A stretch of 64,000 nt of DNA from contig JAHIQD010000011.1 of the NCBI GenBank assembly GCA_018902795.1, positions 62,001 to 126,000 on the forward strand, given 5' to 3'. The notes beneath the pieces were generated by a model. It was not told where the DNA came from and ran no database searches. It was given only the letters and a program-made list of their open reading frames with translations. This document shows positions 49,265-58,465 of the stretch, piece after piece. The first letter of the stretch is position 1, and each line of letters opens with the position of its first letter. The DNA is from Bacteroidota bacterium (lineage in GTDB: Bacteria; Bacteroidota; Bacteroidia; Flavobacteriales; Weeksellaceae). The translations under genes were made by a program, and so were the position numbers.

Positions 49265-49966
49265 ATGACTGATCAGGATTTCCTCGAAGGACAAATTATT
49301 TTACTCGACAAACCTTTGGACTGGACGAGTTTTCAGGCCGTAAATAAACTGAAATACAAACTCAAAAGCGAGTTTAGCCTTCCAAAGAAATTCAAAATTG
49401 GTCACGCCGGAACTTTGGATCCGCGTGCAACAGGTTTGCTTATCGTATGCACCGGAAAATTCACGAAGAAAATTCCGGAAATTCAGGACGCACCAAAAGA
49501 ATATTTAACCGAAATTAAAATTGGCGTTCAAACCGAATCTTACGACACCGAAAAACCTGAGATTCTTCAACAGGATTATTCCCATATTTCAGAGGATTTC
49601 ATAAAGGAAACTTTAGGAAAATTCTTAGGAGAAATCGATCAGAAACCTCCTGTTTTTTCAGCCATCAAAATCGACGGAAAAAGAGCGTATGATTTGGCCA
49701 GGAAAGGCGAAGAAGTAGAAATGAAATCCAGAAAAACAACGATTCTTTATCTTCAGGATGTTGAAATTGATTTGCCTTTCGTCCGTTTTACCGTTGGCTG
49801 TTCAAAAGGAACCTACATCCGCAGTTTGGCACACGATATCGGTCAGGAATTGGGTGTTGGTGCATATCTTACAAATTTAAGAAGAACAAAAATCGGTGAT
49901 TATTCCATTAAAGATTCTTCTTCAGCGTATCTTGAAAATGATTTCCGGTTTTCGGAAGATAGTTAA
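49265..49966 (+). CDS. truB: tRNA pseudouridine-55 synthase
   Basis: 233 residues. Makes pseudouridine at position 55 in the T loop of tRNAs. Seen: LLDKPLDWTSFQAVNKL near residue 13, catalytic GHAGTLDPRATGLLIVC (Asp near 49), FSAIKIDGKRAYDLARKGE and CSKGTYIRSLAHDIGQELG. It lacks the C-terminal PUA of longer TruB. Four bases separate it from the next gene. Confidence 0.95.
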   Translation: MTDQDFLEGQIILLDKPLDWTSFQAVNKLKYKLKSEFSLPKKFKIGHAGTLDPRATGLLIVCTGKFTKKIPEIQDAPKEYLTEIKIGVQTESYDTEKPEILQQDYSHISEDFIKETLGKFLGEIDQKPPVFSAIKIDGKRAYDLARKGEEVEMKSRKTTILYLQDVEIDLPFVRFTVGCSKGTYIRSLAHDIGQELGVGAYLTNLRRTKIGDYSIKDSSSAYLENDFRFSEDS

Positions 49967-49970
49967 TGCA

Positions 49971-50525
49971 ATGAGGAAGTTTTATTTTTTGTTCTTATTA
50001 ATTTCTGTCTTTGGATTTGCTCAGGAGAAACCCAATAAACTGGGAGTTTTTGGAACTTTTGATGCCAATGTGGGTTTTGATCTGGGAGATATTATCCGTA
50101 CCAATCAGGCCAAAACGGATTATGAAAAAAGCCAGCTTCCACCCGGAAAATTTAATTACGGATTCAGTTCGCAGATTGGTTTTCAACCCTTAAACTGGTT
50201 TGCCTTAGGCGGCGGTTTGCGCTACAGCTATATCGATCCAAATTATCATATGCTTTATGCGATGGTGCAGCCAACCTTTTTTATTGGTGATCGCAAAGAG
50301 GAAGATTTTCTATATATTTATGGAAATTACGGGACGAAAATTAATCAAACTGCAACTAAACAAGGTGATTTTGTAGGTTTGGGAATTGGTAAAATAGAGC
50401 CTTTAGGTAAACATTTCGGTCATAAATTTCAGATTTATCTGGAGGATCAGATTTTGGATAACGAAGGAAATATTTTTATCGGATTGTCTTATGGAATCGT
50501 TATTTTCAGCAACAAAAATTTATAA
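49971..50525 (+). CDS. Outer-membrane-like protein of unknown function
   Basis: 184 residues from the ATG at 49971, which begins a signal peptide (MRKFYFLFLLISVFGFAQ); an upstream in-frame start overlaps truB and is unlikely. The mature part is beta-strand rich with glycine and aromatic alternation (NYGFSSQIGFQPLNWFALGGGLRYSY; VQPTFFIGDRKEE; FIGLSYGIVIFSN), fitting a small outer-membrane barrel. No family recognised. Probably co-transcribed with truB and the pseudouridine synthase after it. Confidence 0.7.
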   Translation: MRKFYFLFLLISVFGFAQEKPNKLGVFGTFDANVGFDLGDIIRTNQAKTDYEKSQLPPGKFNYGFSSQIGFQPLNWFALGGGLRYSYIDPNYHMLYAMVQPTFFIGDRKEEDFLYIYGNYGTKINQTATKQGDFVGLGIGKIEPLGKHFGHKFQIYLEDQILDNEGNIFIGLSYGIVIFSNKNL

Positions 50526-50530
50526 TTACT

Positions 50531-51253
50531 GTGGATAAAACACGCATCAATAAATACCTTTCCGAAGTCGGATTCTGCTCAAGAAGAGAAGCCGACAAAA
50601 TGTTGGAACAGGGAAGGATCACTGTAAACGGAATTGTACCCGAAATGGGCACGAAAGTTTCCGATGAAGACGAAATCTTCGTAGATGGAGTTTCGATCCG
50701 GAAAACAGATGAAAAACACGTTTATATCGCGCTGAACAAACCTGTTGGGATTGTTTGCACAACTGACACCAAACGTGAAAAAAACAATATCGTCGATTTC
50801 ATTAATCATCCTAAAAGAATTTTCCCCATTGGACGACTCGATAAACCCAGTGAAGGTCTTATTTTACTGACTTCAGACGGTGATATTGTGAATAAAATTC
50901 TCCGCGCCCGAAACAACCACGAAAAGGAATATATCGTAAGAGTCGATAAACCCATTACGCCGCAGTTTCTTCATAAAATGCGGAACGGTATTCCCATTCT
51001 TGGAACCGTTACCAATAAAAGTGAAGTGGAACAGATTGATACTCTATCTTTCAGAATTATCCTTACACAAGGCCTGAACCGGCAGATCCGCAGAATGTGC
51101 GAGTATCTCGGCTATGAAGTAAAGAAACTGAAACGCATCAGAATCATGAACATCAAACTTGATTTACCCGTCGGAAAATGGCGCGATTTAACCGAAGCAG
51201 AAATGACCGAGTTGGAACATTTACTGGGAGATTCTGAAAAAACGGTGGATTAA
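50531..51253 (+). CDS. rluF: 23S rRNA pseudouridine synthase, RluF type
   Basis: 240 residues, GTG start. N-terminal S4 RNA-binding domain (about 1-60: RINKYLSEVGFCSRREADKMLEQGRITVNG) and a RsuA/RluB/E/F catalytic domain with GRLDKPSEGLILLTSDGD (catalytic Asp). It modifies 23S rRNA; RluF specifically acts at position 2604 in E. coli. The specificity is inferred. The stop overlaps the convergent HD gene in a shared TTAA. Confidence 0.88.
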   Translation: MDKTRINKYLSEVGFCSRREADKMLEQGRITVNGIVPEMGTKVSDEDEIFVDGVSIRKTDEKHVYIALNKPVGIVCTTDTKREKNNIVDFINHPKRIFPIGRLDKPSEGLILLTSDGDIVNKILRARNNHEKEYIVRVDKPITPQFLHKMRNGIPILGTVTNKSEVEQIDTLSFRIILTQGLNRQIRRMCEYLGYEVKKLKRIRIMNIKLDLPVGKWRDLTEAEMTELEHLLGDSEKTVD

Positions 51254-51693
51254 TATTTATCCTTCAGATATAGGTATGCGGTAAGATATTTATTCAGCCT
51301 TTTCGCATCTTTTTCTGTCATTGGTTTTGTGAACCGGGTTAAATCCATATTATCGCGAAGATCATTGAGTTTTACCGCTACAGCAAGCGGAGACTTTTCG
51401 GTTTGTTTAATGAATTCAGTATAATCCTGTTCGGGTGGATTTTTCGTCAGGCATTCAATGGCGAAAACGATATCATTCGGGAAACCTTCCTTTAAGAGAT
51501 ATTCATAAGAAATTTCCGGGCAGTCTTCAATGATATCATGCAACACTCCTACAATTTTTTCATTATAGGTTTTTCCATAATTCATTACTCTCATCACGTG
51601 TCCAATATAAGGCGTCCCGAATTTGTCGGTTTGTCCACGGTGTGCTTTATCTGCAATTTTTATTGCCCTGTTTAAAAGCTCTTCTTTGCGCAT
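51250..51693 (-). CDS. HD-domain hydrolase (GTP pyrophosphohydrolase-like)
   Basis: 147 residues. HD-type metal-binding motif: AHRGQTDKFGTPYIGHVMRV near residue 17 (first His), VLHDIIEDCPE (His-Asp) near 51, and AVKLNDLRDNMD near 105. This matches the catalytic N-domain of RelA/SpoT without the synthetase, as in small Mesh1-like (p)ppGpp hydrolases. Activity unproven. It begins 3 bases after the antiporter stop and is co-transcribed with it. Confidence 0.85.
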   Translation of the reverse strand: MRKEELLNRAIKIADKAHRGQTDKFGTPYIGHVMRVMNYGKTYNEKIVGVLHDIIEDCPEISYEYLLKEGFPNDIVFAIECLTKNPPEQDYTEFIKQTEKSPLAVAVKLNDLRDNMDLTRFTKPMTEKDAKRLNKYLTAYLYLKDKY

Positions 51694-51696
51694 TGC

Positions 51697-53955
51697 TTAA
51701 ATTTCTGTATTGAGTTTTTCAATTTTTTTACGGTTTCCTACTACCCAGACAATATCGTCAAGCTGCAGGATTTCGGAAGATTCGGGATTCAGAATTCTTT
51801 CGTCACCACGTCTGATCGCGATTACCAGACCATCGGTTTTATCTCTGATGCCGGATTCCCGGATAGATAAACCTTTTTTAGGTGAATGATGATTGATAAG
51901 GATTTTACCCAGTTTAATATAATCGATGCTTTCTTCCTGTACCACTTCCTGGCTGTCGAATACCGGCCGGAAAATCTGAAACTGATCGTCAGTGGCAATA
52001 ATTCCCACTTTATCGTAAGGCATCAAAATCTGTAAACGGTCCGGCGTGTGAATAAGTTTTTCTCCTCTTCGGATATAACCGATATTTACCCCATATTTTT
52101 CGCGCCACTGCAATTCAAGTAGATTTTTTCCAATATAATCGGCTAGTGGTTTTACCTCAAGTTCAATGATATGAACATCCCATGCTGCAAGATTGCTGAT
52201 GACCTCAGTATTTCCGGTGAGTCTTGTGAGAGCATCTTTGTCGGTCTTATTGGAACGGTCGTTCAGATTGGTAATGAATCTTTTTTCAATTCTGTTGTAA
52301 AATCTGTTGATTCTTTTCGAGAAAATAATAATCAGAATCATCGCCACCGGAATGGTGATGAAAAACGAAACAGTAGTGGAAGCAAACCGATCAAGGAAGA
52401 ATCCGAGAATCGCAATTCCAAAAGCGATACGGGCAATTTCAATGATTAAAAGTGGGCCGCGGTTGTATTTTGTTTTGGTCCAGAGTTCTTTGTATGCAAC
52501 AGAACTCGGTCTTTTTACCATTAAAGCCCATAAAAACGGAAGGATAAAAAGGATAGGCAGTGCATTGCCAATAACGTTTTTAAGGTTGTTATTCTCCAGA
52601 TTTTTGTTGATTGCTGGGATTAAAAATCTTGAAAACAGCAGGTAAATGGCAATAATTATAATTCCGTTGATAACGATGATACGGCCATAGTTCTTCAGAA
52701 TAATCTGCCAGCTTGTTTCAGCCTGAATATTTTGGGTGTTGGAAGAATATTTATTGATTCTTGCAATGTATTTTGGCGGTATAACTTTAACGAGCCAATT
52801 GTAAAAAGGTTCGGAAAATTTAATTAAATAAGGAGTGGTAAAGGTGGTAATCGCTGAAACTCCTACTGCGACAGGGAAAAGAAAATCTGAAATAACACCC
52901 AAGGACAAACCAAGTGTCGCAACGATAAAGGCAAATTCCCCAATCTGAGCCATACTCATTCCCACCTGAACCGACTGTTTCAGTGGCTGACCAGAAATTA
53001 AAGCGCCCAACGCAGAACTGAACATCTTTCCAAATAAGGTTAATAAAGTCACGATTAAGATGGGCCATGCATAGGTAATCATCGCCTCATAGTTAATCAT
53101 CATTCCTACCGAAACGAAGAAGACAGCACCAAAGAGGTCTTTAACTGATTTCAACGTGTGTTCCACTTTTTCGGCAATGGTGGTTTCTGCAATAATGGAT
53201 CCCATCACGAAAGCACCCAATTCGGCAGAGAATCCTACTGAAGTAGCTATTAAAACCATTCCGAGACAAAGCCCAATCGATATAATCATTAAAATTTCAT
53301 CATCAACAAGGTGTTTAATTTTCTTTAAAAAAGTTGGGAGTAAGAATATTCCCAGCAAAAACCAAAGACTCAAAAAGAACAGCAGTTTGGCTACTGTAAA
53401 AAGGATTTGGGTGCCTTCAAATTCTTTGGTAACGGCAATGGTGGAAAGTAAAACCATGAGTAAAATCACTACGATATCTTCCACTACAAGAACGCCGAAA
53501 ACCGTTTTGGCAAAGTTTTTTGTCTTCACACCGAGTTCGTCAAACGCCCGGATGATAATGGTGGTGGAGGAACTTGCGAGCATCCCGCCGAGAAACATAC
53601 TGTCCATCGTGGACCAACCGAGCATTTTACCGGTGAAATAACCGGCGATGGTAATGAAAATAATCTCCACAAAAGCTGTTACAGACGCGGATCCGCCGAC
53701 ATTCATCAGTTTTTTAAAACTGAATTCGAGCCCGAGACTGAAAAGGAGAAAAATAACCCCAATTTCTGCAAGTGTTTTAATATTTTCGCCATCAACAACA
53801 GAAGGAAAAATTTTGAAATTCGGGCTCACTAAAAATCCTGCAATAATATATCCTAAAACGAGCGGCTGTTTTATTTTCCGGAAAATAAGAACGACGATTG
53901 CCGCCACGATTAATATTAATGCTAAGTCTTCAATTAACTTTGGTAAGTGTCCCAT
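51697..53955 (-). CDS. CPA2 cation:proton antiporter (KefB-like) with TrkA-C domains
   Basis: 752 residues. About 12 membrane helices of the Na+/H+-exchanger type (residues 1-390, with GYIIAGFLVSP, FLLFSLGLEFSFKKL, GGMLASSSTTII and SAELGAFVMGSIIAET). A second set of helices spans 420-540, followed by a soluble C-terminus with TrkA-C-like pieces (GKNLLELQWREKYGVNIGYIRRGEKLIH; RESGIRDKTDGLVIAIRRGDERILNPE; and a final DDIVWVVGNRKK). It probably exports K+ or Na+ in exchange for protons, gated by ligand binding to the C-terminal domains. Strong promoter TTTG-N19-TATTTTTG upstream, with a palindrome between the boxes. Confidence 0.9.
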   Translation of the reverse strand: MGHLPKLIEDLALILIVAAIVVLIFRKIKQPLVLGYIIAGFLVSPNFKIFPSVVDGENIKTLAEIGVIFLLFSLGLEFSFKKLMNVGGSASVTAFVEIIFITIAGYFTGKMLGWSTMDSMFLGGMLASSSTTIIIRAFDELGVKTKNFAKTVFGVLVVEDIVVILLMVLLSTIAVTKEFEGTQILFTVAKLLFFLSLWFLLGIFLLPTFLKKIKHLVDDEILMIISIGLCLGMVLIATSVGFSAELGAFVMGSIIAETTIAEKVEHTLKSVKDLFGAVFFVSVGMMINYEAMITYAWPILIVTLLTLFGKMFSSALGALISGQPLKQSVQVGMSMAQIGEFAFIVATLGLSLGVISDFLFPVAVGVSAITTFTTPYLIKFSEPFYNWLVKVIPPKYIARINKYSSNTQNIQAETSWQIILKNYGRIIVINGIIIIAIYLLFSRFLIPAINKNLENNNLKNVIGNALPILFILPFLWALMVKRPSSVAYKELWTKTKYNRGPLLIIEIARIAFGIAILGFFLDRFASTTVSFFITIPVAMILIIIFSKRINRFYNRIEKRFITNLNDRSNKTDKDALTRLTGNTEVISNLAAWDVHIIELEVKPLADYIGKNLLELQWREKYGVNIGYIRRGEKLIHTPDRLQILMPYDKVGIIATDDQFQIFRPVFDSQEVVQEESIDYIKLGKILINHHSPKKGLSIRESGIRDKTDGLVIAIRRGDERILNPESSEILQLDDIVWVVGNRKKIEKLNTEI

Positions 53956-53977
53956 CTGCGTAAATCTTGGTTTTTCC

Positions 53978-54008
53978 CAAAAATAAGGAAATGCTTTAAT
54001 TTCTCAAA
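53978..54008 (-). promoter_or_regulatory. Promoter of the antiporter gene
   Basis: TTTG (54005-54008) and TATTTTTG (53978-53985) on the minus strand, 19 bases apart. Confidence 0.7.
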
Positions 54009-54016
54009 GCATTTCC
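53987..54016. promoter_or_regulatory. 11-bp inverted repeat inside the antiporter promoter
   Basis: GGAAATGCTTT-N8-AAAGCATTTCC. It could be the terminator of the YegP-like gene or an operator covering the -33 element. A clean T run is missing. Confidence 0.6.
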
Positions 54017-54033
54017 CGTATTAATTTTTATTC

Positions 54034-54360
54034 CTATTCTTCTTCGACGGAAGCATCCGGTGCGTTTTTCTTTATTGATTCTACGCCGTTTTCCATTCCC
54101 GCGGATGACTCATACATTTCACTGGTGCCAATAATCTGTCCGTTTCCAGCTTTTAAATTAAAGTGATATTTTCCGTTGCCTGAATTTTTTCTTTCATACT
54201 TCGAATCATCGGAAGCATTTTTCCTTACAGATTCTATGCCGTTTTCGCAGGCGGCTTTTGTAGAATATCCTTCGCTTGCAAGAATGGTCTGTCCGTTTCC
54301 GGCTTTCAGATTGAATTGAAATTCACCGTTTTTTCTTGTTGAAATTATAAATTTTCCCAT
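54034..54360 (-). CDS. YegP-like DUF1508 protein
   Basis: 108 residues from the ATG at 54360 (MGKFIISTRKNGEFQFNLKAGNG); an extra 16-residue extension to 54408 is rejected because the domain starts here. Two tandem copies of the DUF1508 repeat, each with FNLKAGNGQ(T/I)I and a trailing VES(V/I)(R/K)KNA. YegP-type proteins are small cytoplasmic proteins of unknown function. Confidence 0.9.
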   Translation of the reverse strand: MGKFIISTRKNGEFQFNLKAGNGQTILASEGYSTKAACENGIESVRKNASDDSKYERKNSGNGKYHFNLKAGNGQIIGTSEMYESSAGMENGVESIKKNAPDASVEEE

Positions 54361-54459
54361 AACATTTTTTTGGTTTCCTAAATTTAAGAATATTAAGGTA
54401 ACCTTCAAATCAATTTAATGTTAAATCTTTATGATTTCGCTGCTTTTTTCTCCCTTTTT

Positions 54460-57400
54460 TTAACTGTTAATTTTTCGGTCTTCAAAATCAATTTTGTTAA
54501 GTAAAGTGGGCAACACAATCAGTAATAAAGGCAAAGCCACTAAAAAACCTCCTATTACAGCAATCGCTAAAGGCTGATGCATCTGGGCACCGGTTCCGAT
54601 TCCCAAAGCAAGTGGCATCAGTGCAATGATTGCGCCTATTGCGGTCATCAGTTTTGGACGAAGCCGCGTGCTGATGGCGTAAATAATTGATTTTTCTTTA
54701 CTCTGATGTACCATGTTTTCGTGGAACTGAAGATACGTGAAGATGGCATTTTCGCCAATAATTCCCACCATCATGATAAGTCCGGTATAGCTTCCGACAT
54801 TTAACGGGGTGTTGGTAAGATAAAGCAAGAGATAACTCCCAGAAATTCCTAAAATGGAAACCCATAATATAATAAGAGCTACCTTGATGTTTCTGAAAAG
54901 AAAAAGCATTACCGTGAAAACCAGTAAGCTGGCTACCAATAGAATGGTCAGCAGTTCTTTAAACGACTGTTGCTGCTCAGCATATGCACCGCCATACACA
55001 ATGGTGTAGCCATTGGGCAGTTTTATTTTTGCATTGATCTGTTTTTGAATTTCTTTTATCGTTCCACCCAGATCACCGGTATCGAGGCGCGCAGTTACAA
55101 TTCCCAGCGTTTGCAGATCTTCGCGGTTAATTTCTGCTTCACCTTGATTTACATAAACGCTTGCGAATTCTTTAAGGGGTTTCATGGTGCCGTTTGGTAA
55201 AGAAATCATGCTGTTTTCGATGTCGCTGCGGGAAATATTTGCATTATAGCTGTACAAAAGACGGATGGGTGTAAACTGTGTTTTATCATAGACATTTCCT
55301 GCCACATTTCCTTCAAGCATGGTCTGGAGCTGATACTGAAAATCGGCGGGTGAAATATTGTACTGCCCTAAAAGTGCCAAATCAGGTTTCACCTGAATTG
55401 AAGGTCCTGCAATGATCAACCCATCGAAAACATCAGCCGTACCGTTTACTTTTTCTACAATCCCTGCTACTTTCTTAGCGTATTCCTGAATGGTTTTCTG
55501 GTCGTTCCCGAAGATTTTAATTTCAACAGGCTGTACGCTGCTCATCAAATCGCCCAACATATCGGTAATTACCTGACCAAAATCTACAACCAGGGGTAAT
55601 CCGGTATTCTCAATTTCTTTCCGGATTTCATCGGTTACTTCGGCAGTAGTTTTGGTCCGGCTTTTTTTTAACTGAATAAGATAATCGCCACGGTTGGGTT
55701 CGGTAATGAAAAAGCCCATTTGAGTTCCGGTTCTGCGGCTGTAGGCTGCAACCTCGGGAATGGTGCCGACAATTTTTTCAACTTCTCTTAATTCCCGGTC
55801 GGTTTCTTCCAAAGAAGTTCCGGGTGGTGAGTTATAATCCAATACAATACTTCCTTCATCCATTTCAGGCAGAAATCCGGTACTGATATTGGGAATAATT
55901 AAAGCGGTAACCACTATTATAAAACCGATAAAAGCATAAGAAATCCATGGTCTGCGTATAAAAAAACCGACCCATCTTCTTTCCTTAACTTCGTGATGTT
56001 GCTTAAATTTTTTAGTTTTAATAATGGTGCTGAGAAAAAGATAAACAACAGGCAGAAGCAGCCAGGTAGCAAAAAACGAACAGATTAAAGTAATAATCAT
56101 GGTATTGGTCATTACTTTAAAATAAGCACCTGCAACCCCAGTCATTAAAAGGAAAGGCAGAAAAATAACAATCGTGCTCAGCGATGAACCTACCATTGCT
56201 TTCATCAGGTAAGAAACCGCTTTCTGAATCAGCGTTCTGCCGTTTTCTTCCGGATGTTCCTCGTGTGTGCGGTGAATCTGTTCTACAATCACAATGGCAT
56301 CATCGATGATTAAACCAATCGCTGCGGCAATTGCACCCAGAGTCATAATGTTGAAAGTCTGCCCGGTAGCATACAGTACGAGCATCGTTAAACTTAGGGT
56401 GATGGGAATCGTCAGAAGAATCGTTAAACTTCCAATCCAGGAACGGAGAAAAATAACAGCAACAACGATGGCGAGCAAAAGTCCGATCCAAAGCGCATCT
56501 GAAACACTTTTTATGGAATCATTCACAAAATCTGCCTGATCGTAATACGGTTTTATGATGATGTCTCTGGGCAGCGATTTTTTAAGTTCTTCTATTTTAA
56601 GAAGCATTGCCTTGGACAGATCTACCACGTTGGCATCGGGTTGTTCAATTACCGCAATCAGAATGCTTTCTTTCCCGTTTGCATTTACTTTGATATACTG
56701 TTTGGCCTCATGAATAGTAATATCAGCGATATCAGCGAAAGTAATTACCCGGTTTCCGTCATTTTTTATGACCAAATTTTTGAGTTGGTCCAAATTCCGG
56801 ATCTGGGTATCGGTTAAAGTAAGATAAAGATAGCGGTAATCGGATGAGTAGCCGTTTGATTTAATGAAATTGGTATTGTTTACCGCCTGTGAAATAAGCG
56901 CTGGTGAAAGACCTAAAGTTGAAATGATATTGGGTTTAAGCACCGCCCAGAATTCTTTGTCCTGTCCGCCGATAATGCGGATGTCGCTTACACCGTTTAC
57001 CTGCGAGAGAAAAGGTTTTATGGTGTAAATGGCGAGCTGTTTGAGCTCAATTGGGGTTAAATTTTTTGAATTTAAAGTAAATCCCATCACCGGAAGAATG
57101 GAGGGATTCATTTTTTCAACAGAAATTGCTACGTCCGCGGGAAGCTGGTTTTTGATCTGATTGATTTTTGCTTCAATCTGTTGTTGACTCAAATCGATAT
57201 TGGCTTTCCAGGACATGTATGCGGAAATTTCGCAACTTCCACGGCTGGTTGTGCTTTTGATGACTTCCAAATCCGGAACCTGTTTGATGACGTCCTCCAA
57301 TGGTCTGGTTACCGCAATGGTCATCTGGTTAACCGGTTGCTGGCCTGCATCGGCAATTACTTTTATTTTCGGGAAGGTAATTTGTGGAAAAAGGGCAGAT

Positions 57401-57495
57401 TTTATTTTAGTATAGGAAAAAATTCCACCAAATAAAATCAGCAGAATAACGACGAGTAAAGGATTTTTATATTTTACAAAAAATGAATTTTCCAT
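54460..57495 (-). CDS. RND efflux permease (AcrB/HAE1 type)
   Basis: 1011 residues, full-length RND permease. N-terminal helix (PLLVVILLILFGGIFSYTKI), large periplasmic loops, central helix groups with the essential residues in GAIAAAIGLIIDDAIVIVEQIHR (Asp pair near 407), a FLPEMDEGS segment opening the second half, and MVGIIGENAIFTYLQFHE near the end. Pumps out drugs or other amphipaths using the proton gradient. Third gene of a TolC-adaptor-permease operon. Confidence 0.93.
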   Translation of the reverse strand: MENSFFVKYKNPLLVVILLILFGGIFSYTKIKSALFPQITFPKIKVIADAGQQPVNQMTIAVTRPLEDVIKQVPDLEVIKSTTSRGSCEISAYMSWKANIDLSQQQIEAKINQIKNQLPADVAISVEKMNPSILPVMGFTLNSKNLTPIELKQLAIYTIKPFLSQVNGVSDIRIIGGQDKEFWAVLKPNIISTLGLSPALISQAVNNTNFIKSNGYSSDYRYLYLTLTDTQIRNLDQLKNLVIKNDGNRVITFADIADITIHEAKQYIKVNANGKESILIAVIEQPDANVVDLSKAMLLKIEELKKSLPRDIIIKPYYDQADFVNDSIKSVSDALWIGLLLAIVVAVIFLRSWIGSLTILLTIPITLSLTMLVLYATGQTFNIMTLGAIAAAIGLIIDDAIVIVEQIHRTHEEHPEENGRTLIQKAVSYLMKAMVGSSLSTIVIFLPFLLMTGVAGAYFKVMTNTMIITLICSFFATWLLLPVVYLFLSTIIKTKKFKQHHEVKERRWVGFFIRRPWISYAFIGFIIVVTALIIPNISTGFLPEMDEGSIVLDYNSPPGTSLEETDRELREVEKIVGTIPEVAAYSRRTGTQMGFFITEPNRGDYLIQLKKSRTKTTAEVTDEIRKEIENTGLPLVVDFGQVITDMLGDLMSSVQPVEIKIFGNDQKTIQEYAKKVAGIVEKVNGTADVFDGLIIAGPSIQVKPDLALLGQYNISPADFQYQLQTMLEGNVAGNVYDKTQFTPIRLLYSYNANISRSDIENSMISLPNGTMKPLKEFASVYVNQGEAEINREDLQTLGIVTARLDTGDLGGTIKEIQKQINAKIKLPNGYTIVYGGAYAEQQQSFKELLTILLVASLLVFTVMLFLFRNIKVALIILWVSILGISGSYLLLYLTNTPLNVGSYTGLIMMVGIIGENAIFTYLQFHENMVHQSKEKSIIYAISTRLRPKLMTAIGAIIALMPLALGIGTGAQMHQPLAIAVIGGFLVALPLLLIVLPTLLNKIDFEDRKINS

Positions 57496-57540
57496 TTTTT
57501 TGAATCTGAATCTTGATAACTGAAATGTCTAATAAAATAC

Positions 57541-58461
57541 TTACCGGTTTATTTTTACGTACGCCGTATCGGAAAGACCAAAATTACCCGAAGTGACAAT
57601 TCTGTCTTTTAGCGAAATATTGCTGTCTTTTACCTCTACCCATTTATCGTTTTCAATGCCTTTGTTGATGGGAAATTTCACTGCGGTAGTGTCATTGATG
57701 AGTTTCATTATCCAAAATGAAGACTGGGTTTCATCGCTTAAAACTGCGGATTTTGGAACTGCAATTCCGGTGGTTTTATGTTTTGTTAAACTTATTTTAG
57801 CGATTAAATTTTCAGGAATCCGAATGCCATCCTGCACTTTTACGAGTATTTTTTCTGTTTGCGCGGCGATGTCAACAGAAGGCATTACTTTAGAGACGGT
57901 TCCTGTTAACGTTCTGCCGTCCGGAAGGTCGATGTTCAGCTTTCTGCCCACCGGAACCATCTGATTATATTCGTAAGGAACATTCATCACAAATCCGAAA
58001 CTGCTGAGATCGGTAACACTCGCCAAAACATCGCCATCCAAAACATAATCGCCGGTTTGATGATTCAGCATGTCTATATATCCTGTGGAAGGGCTTGTCA
58101 CCTGGGTGTTGCCGGAGAATCTGAAAGATTTGTCCAGTTTGTTAATGGTGTTTCCCAGCGCTCTTGCTTCTTTGGTTTGAATGCCGAATAAGACCTGGCC
58201 GCGACCGACTCTGTCCGCCAATTTTGCATTTACGTGGGTAATATAACCTGTAGTATTGGCTTTAATATCAGATTTTAAAAGATAACTGGAGGTTGCATTG
58301 AGCACAAGGTCATCTGAAATTGAAGCAGTATCCACAGGATAGGCAATATCCACCGGAGTTTTAGTGATTTTCGGGGTTTCCGCATCGGTGGTTGTGGTTT
58401 CCTGTTTTTTACAGGAGAGAAAAGCGGTAAAAAGACCTATTATAATCACTGAGTTTTTCAT
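57541..58461 (-). CDS. RND efflux periplasmic adaptor, lipoprotein
   Basis: 306 residues. Lipoprotein signal ends at LSC (Cys17; MKNSVIIIGLFTAFLSCKK). The membrane-fusion fold shows a lipoyl-like half (KANTTGYITHVNAKLADRVGRGQVLFGI), a hairpin (LDKSFRFSGNTQVTSPSTGYI) and a beta-barrel part (VMPSVDIAAQTEKILVKVQD). It links the permease to the outer-membrane TolC protein. It follows the TolC gene by 4 bases and is followed by the permease. Confidence 0.9.
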   Translation of the reverse strand: MKNSVIIIGLFTAFLSCKKQETTTTDAETPKITKTPVDIAYPVDTASISDDLVLNATSSYLLKSDIKANTTGYITHVNAKLADRVGRGQVLFGIQTKEARALGNTINKLDKSFRFSGNTQVTSPSTGYIDMLNHQTGDYVLDGDVLASVTDLSSFGFVMNVPYEYNQMVPVGRKLNIDLPDGRTLTGTVSKVMPSVDIAAQTEKILVKVQDGIRIPENLIAKISLTKHKTTGIAVPKSAVLSDETQSSFWIMKLINDTTAVKFPINKGIENDKWVEVKDSNISLKDRIVTSGNFGLSDTAYVKINR

Positions 58462-58465
58462 TGTT

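Noticed and set aside
49072..49272. 66-codon frame through the GC-rich element
   Set aside because: It overlaps the uppP end and the structured element and has no recognisable domain.
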